This document shows positions 1 through 6,983 of a stretch of 10,408 bases of DNA, piece after piece; within the stretch, counting starts at the first letter, position 1, and each line of letters opens with the position of its first letter. Below the pieces are notes generated by a model, which saw only the letters and a list, made by a program, of their open reading frames with translations, ran no database searches and had not been told where the DNA came from. This DNA is from an uncultured Oscillospiraceae bacterium (GTDB lineage Bacteria; Bacillota; Clostridia; Oscillospirales; Acutalibacteraceae). The DNA lies in NCBI GenBank assembly GCA_900545655.1, contig UQZY01000050.1, positions 1 to 10,408 on the forward strand. The letters run 5' to 3'. The position numbers were made by a program, and so were the translations under genes.

Positions 1-928
1 CCTTCACGGTATTTAATATCTTCAGTATTTTTTTATACATCTTAAGTTTTCCTTTAGGGGTATAAACGTATTTTATTCCCTCAATAAATCTTCTGTTATC
101 CCGATAAACCAACTGTCCGAAGTTGAGTTCTCTCGGTAATTTTTCAATGTTATAGTCTTTTTTAAAATCAATGAGAATTTTATTAAGGCCGCATACCTCT
201 CTTGAGCCGAGAATCACCATTTCATCAGGGTCAAGTACATACCATACAATTGCCCAACCGGATGTATAATAATCAAGTAATTCAATGTTTCCGGACAGGA
301 TATGTTCCCTGTTTTTTCTCATGAATTCTACAATGATTCCCTCTTCAAGAAGCTTTTTAACTACAGTTTCATTTCCCTTTTGCGGACCGCGTCTGAAATC
401 GTAAAAGGCGCCTACCCAATCCATACACAACCTGATTGCTTCAAAAACGAGTTGACTGTCACCGTTATCGATTCCTCTGTTAAGTGCTTCACCGCAGCAC
501 TCCAAAAATCTATTACAGTCGTCATCTGTTTCTCCCGAGTAAAGTTCCGGGGTCATCCAACTGACGTGGCTTTCCGGATCCACCTCGTACTTCCAGTGAT
601 ATTCATCTGTAACTCCCTCCAGATACTTGTGAAGGTACTCAGCAAAAGCTTTTACTATTTGCTTATTTGACAGCGGTTCTTTAGGCAAAATATTCGTTTC
701 CGTTTTTTCGTAAAAACTTTCACCTGCCGCAGGCATTGCATCAAGGCGGATAGTTCCTGTTCCCTTTTCAAAGGAGAAGTTGCCGCCTGATGCGATACTG
801 TTTCTTGCAAGCATCAAGTATCCCGCATGTTCAAAAAAATGTGAGACGCTTTTTGACGTTTCAGCCTCATATCTCTCCGCTACCTTAATAAGTTCTTCAT
901 CGATTGTTATTGTTATATCCTTTTTCAT
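1..928 (-). CDS. Ribbon-helix-helix-like N-terminal domain protein with unrecognised C-terminal region (partial, runs off left edge)
   Basis: An open frame begins with ATG at 926-928 and stays open to the left edge (309 codons visible), so the C terminus is missing. The start is supported by an AGGGGAA-type ribosome binding site just upstream and a consensus promoter before it. Residues 3-42 (ITITIDEELIKVAERYEAET onward) have the look of a CopG/Arc ribbon-helix-helix domain: a short beta strand, then two amphipathic helices. The remaining 260 or so residues are acidic and aromatic-rich, with a DDDCNRFLECCGEALNRGI stretch near 135-153, WVGAFYDFRRGPQKG near 171-185 and YYTSGWAIVWYVLDPDEMV near 220-238. 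I do not recognise this part. RHH proteins are usually short DNA-binding repressors or antitoxins, so a large C-terminal extension is unusual and could be an effector or partner-binding domain. Its own promoter and 125-base separation from the upstream operon suggest an independent function. DNA binding is inferred from sequence pattern only. Confidence 0.8.
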   Translation of the reverse strand, partial: MKKDITITIDEELIKVAERYEAETSKSVSHFFEHAGYLMLARNSIASGGNFSFEKGTGTIRLDAMPAAGESFYEKTETNILPKEPLSNKQIVKAFAEYLHKYLEGVTDEYHWKYEVDPESHVSWMTPELYSGETDDDCNRFLECCGEALNRGIDNGDSQLVFEAIRLCMDWVGAFYDFRRGPQKGNETVVKKLLEEGIIVEFMRKNREHILSGNIELLDYYTSGWAIVWYVLDPDEMVILGSREVCGLNKILIDFKKDYNIEKLPRELNFGQLVYRDNRRFIEGIKYVYTPKGKLKMYKKILKILNTVK

Positions 929-936
929 ATCTATAT

Positions 937-1037
937 TCCCCTGTATGTTTTATTAATAGTACCATCTATACATGTCATTATATTATTCATCTTTCACTAA
1001 TGTCAACTATTACCGTTCATAAATACCACACAGGGGA
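937..1037. repeat. Inverted repeat TCCCCTGT / ACAGGGGA flanking the RHH gene promoter
   Basis: TCCCCTGT at 937-944 and its exact complement ACAGGGGA at 1030-1037 lie on either side of the TTGACA/TATAAT promoter. Extending the arms by three bases gives 10 of 11 matches. The downstream arm also holds the ribosome binding site of the RHH-like gene. Placement is compatible with paired operator half-sites for autoregulation, but one arm may be G-rich only because it is a Shine-Dalgarno sequence. Confidence 0.4.
977..1006 (-). promoter_or_regulatory. Consensus sigma-70/SigA promoter for the RHH-like gene
   Basis: On the minus strand TTGACA (1001-1006) and TATAAT (977-982) are both perfect consensus hexamers, separated by 18 bases. 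The implied transcription start is near 970, giving a leader of roughly 40 nucleotides before the ATG at 928. It lies in the gap after the transporter gene and reads away from it, so the RHH-like gene can be transcribed independently of the sugar operon. Confidence 0.85.
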
Positions 1038-1053
1038 GTTATTCCATGAAAAA

Positions 1054-2295
1054 TCAGTTTTCTTTGCTGGCAAATCCCGGAGTAAGAACTTTAATAATTA
1101 CAATTAACGCTACTGCAACTATAATTGTGCCTATGATAATACACGGTGTATATCCAAACTTCGTGTAAAGAATAGGCGAAACACCTGTTCCCACCGTACT
1201 TCCTATTGCAAGTGCTCCGAAACTTGATCCAATAACCGTTCCGCGTATCTCCGCTCTTACATCGGTACAAAGAGAAATACAAGCCTCTGTTGCAAATTCA
1301 ACAAACGCGAAGTAAAGGAAAAGACCGATACTTCCTATAATAAGTGAGCTTTGGTTTGTAAGAGCTGCTATTACTCCACCGCAAATCGTAACAATAGCAC
1401 CAAGCTTCATTGCTTTTGTTTTACCCAATTTGTCCGTGAGTATAAGGCAAAGAAGAGAACCTACAAATACTGCAAAGCCAAACGCTGCGGAAATATAACC
1501 GATTTCAGACAGGCTTTGATCAAAATTATCTTCGAGCCAGCCTCCGTACATTGTCTGGCAGAACCAGTTTCCTCCCATAAGAAGCGTACCGGTAAGCAGG
1601 GCAGCCAATGCGTTTTTATCCTTAAGTACAAGTGAAAGTCTGTGGAAATATGAACCCTTTTCCTCAGTACCTTCCTCCAGCTCATGAGTAACAGATGCAT
1701 CAATTCCGAATCTTTTTTCTCCTTCTTTCGGAAGAATGAATCCTAAAATCAATGCAAAAACTACTGCGATAGCTGCCATTAAAACAAATGGTACAGCCCA
1801 TCCGAAGTTTTCCATAAGAACGCCTGCAACCGGTGAACCAATCATAAATCCGAGAGCATATGCAGCTTCAAGTACTGCAGTCATACGTCCTCTGCCTTCG
1901 TATGGAATCATTTCACTCAGATAAGAATACATCGCCGAGTCAAAGGTAAGTGTTGCTGCGTATGAAATAGGCAATGCAACAACAAAGCATGGGAAGCTCG
2001 GGAAGAAATAAATTGCCGCGTAGCTTGCTGCAAAGGTAAGCAATGCAATCAAAAGTGAATTTTTCTTTCCGAACAGGTCAATGATGCCTCCCCAAACAGG
2101 GCCTAAAAATCCCATTGCGGATCTGATAGACAGGGCAAGACCTATAACAACAATTGTCGTGTCTAAATTTCTTGCAATTTCAGGAAGGAATGGGCTGACC
2201 ATATGGTATCGCGTAAAAATTGCAATTCGTAATAATCCAAATAGTATAACAAGCATAGTAACTACGCCTGTAAAAACTTTCTTTTTCTTTTCCAT
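1054..2295 (-). CDS. MFS transporter, 12 transmembrane helices (probable sugar/organic solute uptake)
   Basis: 413 residues, normal length for the Major Facilitator Superfamily. About twelve hydrophobic helices are visible: six between residues 8 and 188, a charged cytoplasmic loop at 190-228, then six between 229 and 404. The loop between helices 2 and 3 carries an MFS motif A (GGIIDLFGKK, 69-78), with a degenerate second copy in the other half (LTDKLGKTK, 286-294). PYEGRGRM at 131-138 is the usual basic loop after helix 4. The ATG start has an AGGAGG site seven bases upstream. It is the last gene of the catabolic operon, 41 bases after the DUF1152-like gene, so it most likely imports the operon's substrate by proton symport. 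Export of a product is possible. Substrate cannot be read from sequence, and it does not have an obvious FucP signature that I can point to. Confidence 0.9.
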   Translation of the reverse strand: MEKKKKVFTGVVTMLVILFGLLRIAIFTRYHMVSPFLPEIARNLDTTIVVIGLALSIRSAMGFLGPVWGGIIDLFGKKNSLLIALLTFAASYAAIYFFPSFPCFVVALPISYAATLTFDSAMYSYLSEMIPYEGRGRMTAVLEAAYALGFMIGSPVAGVLMENFGWAVPFVLMAAIAVVFALILGFILPKEGEKRFGIDASVTHELEEGTEEKGSYFHRLSLVLKDKNALAALLTGTLLMGGNWFCQTMYGGWLEDNFDQSLSEIGYISAAFGFAVFVGSLLCLILTDKLGKTKAMKLGAIVTICGGVIAALTNQSSLIIGSIGLFLYFAFVEFATEACISLCTDVRAEIRGTVIGSSFGALAIGSTVGTGVSPILYTKFGYTPCIIIGTIIVAVALIVIIKVLTPGFASKEN

Positions 2296-2336
2296 CTTAT
2301 AGCCTCCTCTGGCAATTCTTTATCAGTCTGAAAATA

Positions 2337-3338
2337 TTAATCCGGAATCTGCGGTGCAGTCGGCGCAGTTATGATGACCGGAAGTCTTGTTTCAGGGAAC
2401 AGGTTGAATTCCTTCATAATTATTTCTTCTGCCTCTTGCAGGGTTTTTGTATCCTTTATTGCATTGACAATAGGATTAACCTCTCTCAGGATATCAGGAT
2501 CAAAGAAGAATGTGAATGCTGCCGCAGGTGTCATTTCAACCGACCAAAGTCGCTTGCAATAAAATGTTCCGAAATGTCCCTGAGCTGCTTCATATGGCCA
2601 CTTTTCCACCTCTTCACCCGGAATCCACTTAAGGATTTCGCCGTAGGTGTTAATGTCTTCATGAGTAAGGCCGTTACCGCCGATGAAAGCTCCCTTTTGC
2701 ATAGCAATACCGATATTCCTTATGATATGCTCCATGGGCATTTCAGCATCTCCGCCGATTGCATTTACTCCGTATACACCCGGAATCTCCAGCTCTGAAG
2801 CGCACAGGATAGAAATTGCATCTATCAACGGTGACTGAACCTGTGTTTCTGTTCCTGTGAAGAAGGCATCTGCGCCGATATCTACAGTAACAAACAAATC
2901 TGCTCCATATTCTGCAATAAGGTCTCTGAAGCCCTGCATGATGCCAGGCACACCTTTACGAAGACTTATTGTAGCAATAACAGTATCTTCCAGAACATTT
3001 TTCATCAGAGACTCATGTAGATATTCTCCCTTGCCATGTCCTCCAACAACCTTTGTTTCCTTGCTGATGATTGCAACGTTTTCACTAAGCCTTTCAGATG
3101 GCTGCAGCCAGTCAAGATCAATAACTTCTCCACCGAGAGCCATCTCACCGTTAAACTCCCACCATTTGCAGCCGATGTCTGCCAAAACAAATTTTTCTAC
3201 ACCGAGTTTTTTCAGGAGATTCATAACCGGAATCGTGTTCATGATATCTCCTCCCCCTCCGCATCCTGCGAGAAGGGCTACTTTTGATTTCTTTCCCAAA
3301 TCGATCATCGACGGGCGTGGTTCTGTCCAATTATTCAT
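2337..3338 (-). CDS. DUF1152-like protein of unknown function
   Basis: 333 residues from the ATG at 3336-3338. A TTG-initiated extension of eight codons is possible, but those codons contain the AAGGAGG ribosome binding site, so the ATG is preferred. The layout fits my memory of the DUF1152 family: a glycine-rich N-terminal motif (GCGGGGD, 25-31), a tryptophan motif (GCKWWEFNG, 56-64), a central VDIGADAFFTGTE (152-164) leading to QSPLIDAI (168-175), and a GVNAIGGDAEMP segment (190-201) followed by a helix. The canonical central GVDVGGD is here VDIGAD, so it is a divergent member. No signal peptide or membrane helix is seen; a cytoplasmic protein is expected. Family members have, to my knowledge, no assigned reaction. 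The position between the iron alcohol dehydrogenase (29 bases) and the transporter (41 bases) implies a job in the same sugar pathway, possibly enzymatic, but that is inference. Confidence 0.75.
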   Translation of the reverse strand: MNNWTEPRPSMIDLGKKSKVALLAGCGGGGDIMNTIPVMNLLKKLGVEKFVLADIGCKWWEFNGEMALGGEVIDLDWLQPSERLSENVAIISKETKVVGGHGKGEYLHESLMKNVLEDTVIATISLRKGVPGIMQGFRDLIAEYGADLFVTVDIGADAFFTGTETQVQSPLIDAISILCASELEIPGVYGVNAIGGDAEMPMEHIIRNIGIAMQKGAFIGGNGLTHEDINTYGEILKWIPGEEVEKWPYEAAQGHFGTFYCKRLWSVEMTPAAAFTFFFDPDILREVNPIVNAIKDTKTLQEAEEIIMKEFNLFPETRLPVIITAPTAPQIPD

Positions 3339-3345
3339 GTTTTTT

Positions 3346-3352
3346 CCTCCTT
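3346..3352 (-). promoter_or_regulatory. Ribosome binding site AAGGAGG that fixes the DUF1152-like start
   Basis: AAGGAGG on the minus strand lies seven bases before the ATG at 3338. It falls inside the reading frame that would arise from the upstream TTG at 3360-3362, which argues against that longer form. Confidence 0.8.
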
Positions 3353-3367
3353 GTTTTTTCAAACAAA

Positions 3368-4528
3368 TTATTTCAAAACCATTTTATAAATCTTTATCAG
3401 GTCTTCTTCGCTGACTGACCTTGGATTTACATTTACACCATCATCCATCATGGCATCTGATGCATATTTTTTAAGTTCATCCTCTGTAACATTTCCGAGA
3501 TTCAGTTTTTCTTCTACTCCGATATCCTCAAACAGCTTTCTGATTTTTCCGACCAGTACATCTGCTGCATTTGCATTTCCGAAAATGTTGTCTCCGGTAA
3601 ATTCTAATACTCTTTTATACTTTTCTTCACATACGTCCCGATTGTATTCTACTGTCGGAATCTGAAGGACTCCGCATCCGAGACCGTGCGGAACATTATG
3701 ATAAACTGTCAAAGGGCAGCTCGCAGCATGAGGAATAACACATCCGCATTTACTTTGTGCAACTCCTGCAAGAAGTGATGCATAAGCCATTTCGTTACGA
3801 GCTTCTTTATCATTTTGATTTACACATAACGGTAAGCTTTTGAAAACAATTCTTAAAGCCTCAAGCGCCATAAGCTCTGATATGGCATCATCCACAACTG
3901 ATGAAAAAGCCTCCAGTGCATGTGACAAAACATCAAGCCCCGTATTGATTGTTGTATTTTTCGGAACGCTGTATGTCAATTCCGGATCAATAACTGCATA
4001 CGTTGCCGCAAGCATCGGACTAAACATAATATCCTTGATATTGTTTGTATCAACAATTACTATGCATTCCGAAACCTCTGAACCGGAACCGGATGTTGTA
4101 GGAATTGCAATAAGAGGAATCGGAGGATTCACAGGCTCCTTTATATCCTCTCCACGTCCTGCAAGATAGTCATGGATGCTTCCTCCGTTTGTCGCCAAAA
4201 TTGCTGCGCCCTTTGCTATATCCATAGCACTTCCGCCTCCGGCAACAATGACAAGGTCACAGTTCTCACCCTTGCAAAGCTCTCCGCACTTATCAACAGT
4301 TTTAACCTTCGGGTCCGGCTCAACCTCCGTAAATGTAACTGCCGAAGCCCCTGCTCCGTCAATAGCCGATAAAATATCATTGGCTATTCCGAGGCTGTAC
4401 ACTGTAGGATCACATACAAGCAGCACCTTTTTTGCATCCAGCTCTTCAATCAAGTTTTTTATTTCGTAATGTTTTCCGTTTCCGAACTCGATTGTTGTTT
4501 TTAAATAATGTGTGAATGATGTAATCAT
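3368..4528 (-). CDS. Iron-containing alcohol dehydrogenase (group III, FucO-like aldehyde reductase/alcohol dehydrogenase)
   Basis: 386 residues, close to FucO-type lactaldehyde reductases. The NAD-binding half has GGGS (97-100) with D103 and the typical PTTSGSGSE (143-151). The C-terminal half carries the four metal ligands at FucO-like spacing: D199 and H203 in GLDVLSHALEAF, H267 in IPHAASC, and H281 in HNVPHGLG. Expected role: NAD(P)H-dependent reduction of the short aldehyde released by the operon's class II aldolase (for example lactaldehyde to 1,2-propanediol or glycolaldehyde to ethylene glycol), which restores redox balance during fermentation. Odd point: the position equivalent to FucO His267, next to the nicotinamide, is Cys271 here. 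An AAGGAGA site lies before the ATG, in the 19-base gap after the kinase. Family assignment is firm; the substrate is inferred from context. Confidence 0.92.
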   Translation of the reverse strand: MITSFTHYLKTTIEFGNGKHYEIKNLIEELDAKKVLLVCDPTVYSLGIANDILSAIDGAGASAVTFTEVEPDPKVKTVDKCGELCKGENCDLVIVAGGGSAMDIAKGAAILATNGGSIHDYLAGRGEDIKEPVNPPIPLIAIPTTSGSGSEVSECIVIVDTNNIKDIMFSPMLAATYAVIDPELTYSVPKNTTINTGLDVLSHALEAFSSVVDDAISELMALEALRIVFKSLPLCVNQNDKEARNEMAYASLLAGVAQSKCGCVIPHAASCPLTVYHNVPHGLGCGVLQIPTVEYNRDVCEEKYKRVLEFTGDNIFGNANAADVLVGKIRKLFEDIGVEEKLNLGNVTEDELKKYASDAMMDDGVNVNPRSVSEEDLIKIYKMVLK

Positions 4529-4547
4529 ATTCTTTCATCTCCTTTTG

Positions 4548-5984
4548 TTAATACCTTTTTAACCAATCTTCGTAATGTTCATGATAATCATGCACGGGTT
4601 CATATATTTTTCCGGTATGGCTCATTTCCTGTGCCGCTTCCCGAACATCCTTATAAAATCCGACGCCTGAAAAGGCACCCATGGCAATACCAAGACTGGT
4701 GATTTCACTTTCCTTTTGTGTGATAACTTCTCTTTCACATATATCGGCCAGCAAGCCGTTATAGAAATCAGATACAGTCTGTCCGCCACACACATATAAC
4801 GGGGTTCCGGTTTCTGCCTTTATTGCATCAAGGTTCGCACGAACAGCGTAACAGTTTGCCTCGTACACAGCCCTGCAAAAATGACCCCAGCCGTAGTTTT
4901 CAAGAACCCAAGGCGTTGGAAACACAAACCCGGAGCATGCATCAGAAGATCTTTTTCCTGCAATTTCATGACCGGAAAAGCATCTCATACCGTCGCACCC
5001 CGGCGGTACAGGCATTGCTGCCTCTGTCATTTTTGTGTAGTCCGTATGGAATAAATCTCTTGCCCATCTTAAGGCCAGACCCGTTATTCCGGCATTCCCT
5101 TCATGCAGCCATAATCCGGATAACCCATGGCAATTTGTAAAAACATGGTCGTCAATCTCGCACCTATCTAAAACACGCATTACCGGAGTTGTTGTACCGG
5201 CAACAGCTGCAACCATTCCGCTCTTCAACACGTTCATTCCGACAAGACCGGCTTGAGAATCAGCCGTCCCGCAAATAACCGGAGTTCCTTCTTTTAATCC
5301 GGTTTCAAGAGCTGCTTCCTTTGATACCGAGCCGACCTGTTCTCCGAATTCAGCTATTTTTGGAAACATGTCAGTTCGAAGATTAAATTCCTTCAAAAGC
5401 TCCTTTGACCATTTTTTGTTTTTAACGTCAAACAGCTGTGATGATGATGCAATAGCCGGCTCACTTATTTTGACACCGCATAACAGATAACATATCCAAT
5501 CGCTTATCATCATGACCGTATCAATTTGATCATAGATTTTTTTATTGAATTTTTTATACCAAAGAAGCCGTGCAAGGCCAAACATTCCCGATACAGGCAG
5601 ACCGGTTATCCCTTTTATAAATTTTTCCTTCTCTAAAAGGTCGTCTGCAAGAGCCTCGCCTCTCAAATCAACACTTGGTGCGGCATATATTTCTTTTCCG
5701 AGACAGTCAAGCCATACCATACCTTCTCTTTGAGATGTTGTACTCACGGCAACAATTTCATCTGCAGATACTCCCGCCTGTGCTATTACCCTGCGGCAAA
5801 GTGAAAATAGAATCCTTTTAAAATTCTCCGCATCAAAAAGCATAGCTTCTTTATAATTTGCGGAAGGGTCATCAGAATATTCCCACTCTTGATAAGCATA
5901 GGAAACCAACTTGCCCGTCTGGTCAAAGAGATTACACCTGCCGGCTCCTGTTCCCGCATCAAAAACTAACGCATACTTTTTCAC
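4548..5984 (-). CDS. FGGY-family carbohydrate kinase, LsrK-like
   Basis: 478 residues, a full two-domain FGGY kinase. Seen in order: phosphate-1 motif DAGTGAGRCNLFD (9-21), STTSQREGMVWLD (81-93), SDWICYLL (161-168), GTADSQAGLVG (239-249) with D242 as the likely catalytic base, AGTTTP (262-267) as the second phosphate loop, and the adenosine motif CGGQTVSDFYNGLLADI (399-415) followed by SLGIAMGAF (430-438). The DAGTG-xGR start, SQREG, MISDW and RLLW stretches resemble the autoinducer-2 kinase LsrK more than FucK, RhaB or XylB. No lsr transporter or lsrF/lsrG gene is present, so phosphorylation of a ketose (probably at O1, to feed the class II aldolase) is the better guess. Translation starts at GTG with GGGAG six bases upstream; the only nearby ATG is out of frame and followed directly by TGA. 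It lies 15 bases after the hydroxyacid dehydrogenase. Confidence 0.92.
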   Translation of the reverse strand: MKKYALVFDAGTGAGRCNLFDQTGKLVSYAYQEWEYSDDPSANYKEAMLFDAENFKRILFSLCRRVIAQAGVSADEIVAVSTTSQREGMVWLDCLGKEIYAAPSVDLRGEALADDLLEKEKFIKGITGLPVSGMFGLARLLWYKKFNKKIYDQIDTVMMISDWICYLLCGVKISEPAIASSSQLFDVKNKKWSKELLKEFNLRTDMFPKIAEFGEQVGSVSKEAALETGLKEGTPVICGTADSQAGLVGMNVLKSGMVAAVAGTTTPVMRVLDRCEIDDHVFTNCHGLSGLWLHEGNAGITGLALRWARDLFHTDYTKMTEAAMPVPPGCDGMRCFSGHEIAGKRSSDACSGFVFPTPWVLENYGWGHFCRAVYEANCYAVRANLDAIKAETGTPLYVCGGQTVSDFYNGLLADICEREVITQKESEITSLGIAMGAFSGVGFYKDVREAAQEMSHTGKIYEPVHDYHEHYEDWLKRY

Positions 5985-5999
5985 ATTATTCTCCCGGGT

Positions 6000-6968
6000 T
6001 TAAACAACTCTGTTATCAATTTTTTTATTTTCTTTAAATGCTTTTATTGCCTCAAAGCTCATTTTTGAATGCTTCTCAATTGCATTGTATGTTGATCCTC
6101 CGATATGAGGGAGAAGCTCTGCATTTTCAAGCTTCAGATAATCACTATCCGGGCTGAGAGGCTCCTCTCCGTACACATCAAACGCAGCACCCGCTATTTT
6201 GTTTTCGCGAAGAAGGTTAAGAACGTCCTCTTCGTTTGTCGTTGCTGTTCTTGCTGAGTTCACAAAATATGCAGTTTTCTTCATATGTGAAAGAAGCTCT
6301 TTGTCAAGCATTCCCCTTGTATCAGGTGTAACCGGCAAATGATTGGACACGTAATCACTTCTTGATATCAGTTCTTCAAGATTTTCAAGCTTTTCCGCGT
6401 TGTATTCCTTCATGATTTCTGCCGAAACATACGGGTCATATGCTAAAATTTTCATATTAAATGCCGCGAGACGCTTCGCTGTTTCCTTTGCAACGTTTCC
6501 GAACCCTACAAATCCAACAACACTGCCGTCAAGCTCGGTTCCGAAGGACTTAAAATAATAATCTTCTGTCCATTTTCCGTCGCGAATCATTTTTTCGCCC
6601 TTGAAAAAATTTCTCGAAATGCTAATCATCATTCCCACTACCATTTCGGCAACGCCTACGGCATTTCTTCCGGGTGTGTTAACAACTATAACCCCGTTTT
6701 TCTTTGCTGCTTCAAGGTCAATGTTGGAAGTGCCGGCTCTGCAAACAACGAGCATCTTAAGATCCTGGCACTGCTCAAAAACTTCCTTTTGAACAACATC
6801 TTCCTCTGTTACAAATATTTCTGTTTTCTTTTCATTTAAAAGATCCGCCAATCCCTTACCCTCACGGATAATTCCGGTATCAAACCAATTTTCATAGCAA
6901 ACCTCGTTATCTTTTTTTAATTCCTCAAGATAAAAATCCTGAAATGGTGCAGTAATCCAAATTCTCAT
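6000..6968 (-). CDS. D-2-hydroxyacid dehydrogenase (phosphoglycerate dehydrogenase-like), NAD-dependent
   Basis: 322 residues, standard length for single-subunit D-2-hydroxyacid dehydrogenases without the C-terminal ACT domain of SerA. The N-terminal catalytic half includes CRAGTSNID (76-84) with R77. The NAD-binding fold starts at VGFVGFGNVA (151-160), ending with acidic D178 (LAYDP), which favours NAD over NADP. The complete catalytic set is present: R240 (NSAR), E269 (GEEP) and H288 (LPHIGGST). In the nucleotide loop the third glycine of GxGxxG is alanine (A160). The family interconverts 2-oxoacids and D-2-hydroxyacids such as glyoxylate/glycolate, hydroxypyruvate/glycerate and lactate. 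In this operon it could act on a sugar acid or on a hydroxyacid from aldehyde oxidation; the sequence does not say which. An AGAGGAAAA site precedes the ATG, and gaps to both neighbours are 15 bases. A serine-biosynthesis role is unlikely given the setting. Confidence 0.9.
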   Translation of the reverse strand: MRIWITAPFQDFYLEELKKDNEVCYENWFDTGIIREGKGLADLLNEKKTEIFVTEEDVVQKEVFEQCQDLKMLVVCRAGTSNIDLEAAKKNGVIVVNTPGRNAVGVAEMVVGMMISISRNFFKGEKMIRDGKWTEDYYFKSFGTELDGSVVGFVGFGNVAKETAKRLAAFNMKILAYDPYVSAEIMKEYNAEKLENLEELISRSDYVSNHLPVTPDTRGMLDKELLSHMKKTAYFVNSARTATTNEEDVLNLLRENKIAGAAFDVYGEEPLSPDSDYLKLENAELLPHIGGSTYNAIEKHSKMSFEAIKAFKENKKIDNRVV

Positions 6969-6983
6969 TACGATTTTCCTCTC

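Noticed and set aside
302..670. A 122-codon plus-strand open frame at the left
   Set aside because: It lies opposite the long continuous minus-strand RHH-like gene, which has a start site, ribosome binding site and consensus promoter; the plus frame has none.
1007..1053. A terminator after the transporter gene
   Set aside because: I looked for a GC-rich hairpin followed by Ts on the minus strand and found only weak pairing and no T-tract after it; transcription may end beyond the RHH gene promoter or by another mechanism.
3339..3362. TTG-initiated N-terminal extension of the DUF1152-like protein
   Set aside because: The added codons contain the AAGGAGG site that serves the ATG at 3338.
2857..3414. 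A 185-codon plus-strand open frame opposite the DUF1152-like gene
   Set aside because: It is antisense to a well-supported gene with family motifs, has serine/proline-rich shadow composition and lacks a ribosome binding site.
4548..5984. Reading the kinase as evidence for an autoinducer-2 (lsr) operon
   Set aside because: No lsrACDB transporter, lsrR, lsrF or lsrG homologue is present; the neighbours are sugar isomerase, aldolase and dehydrogenases.
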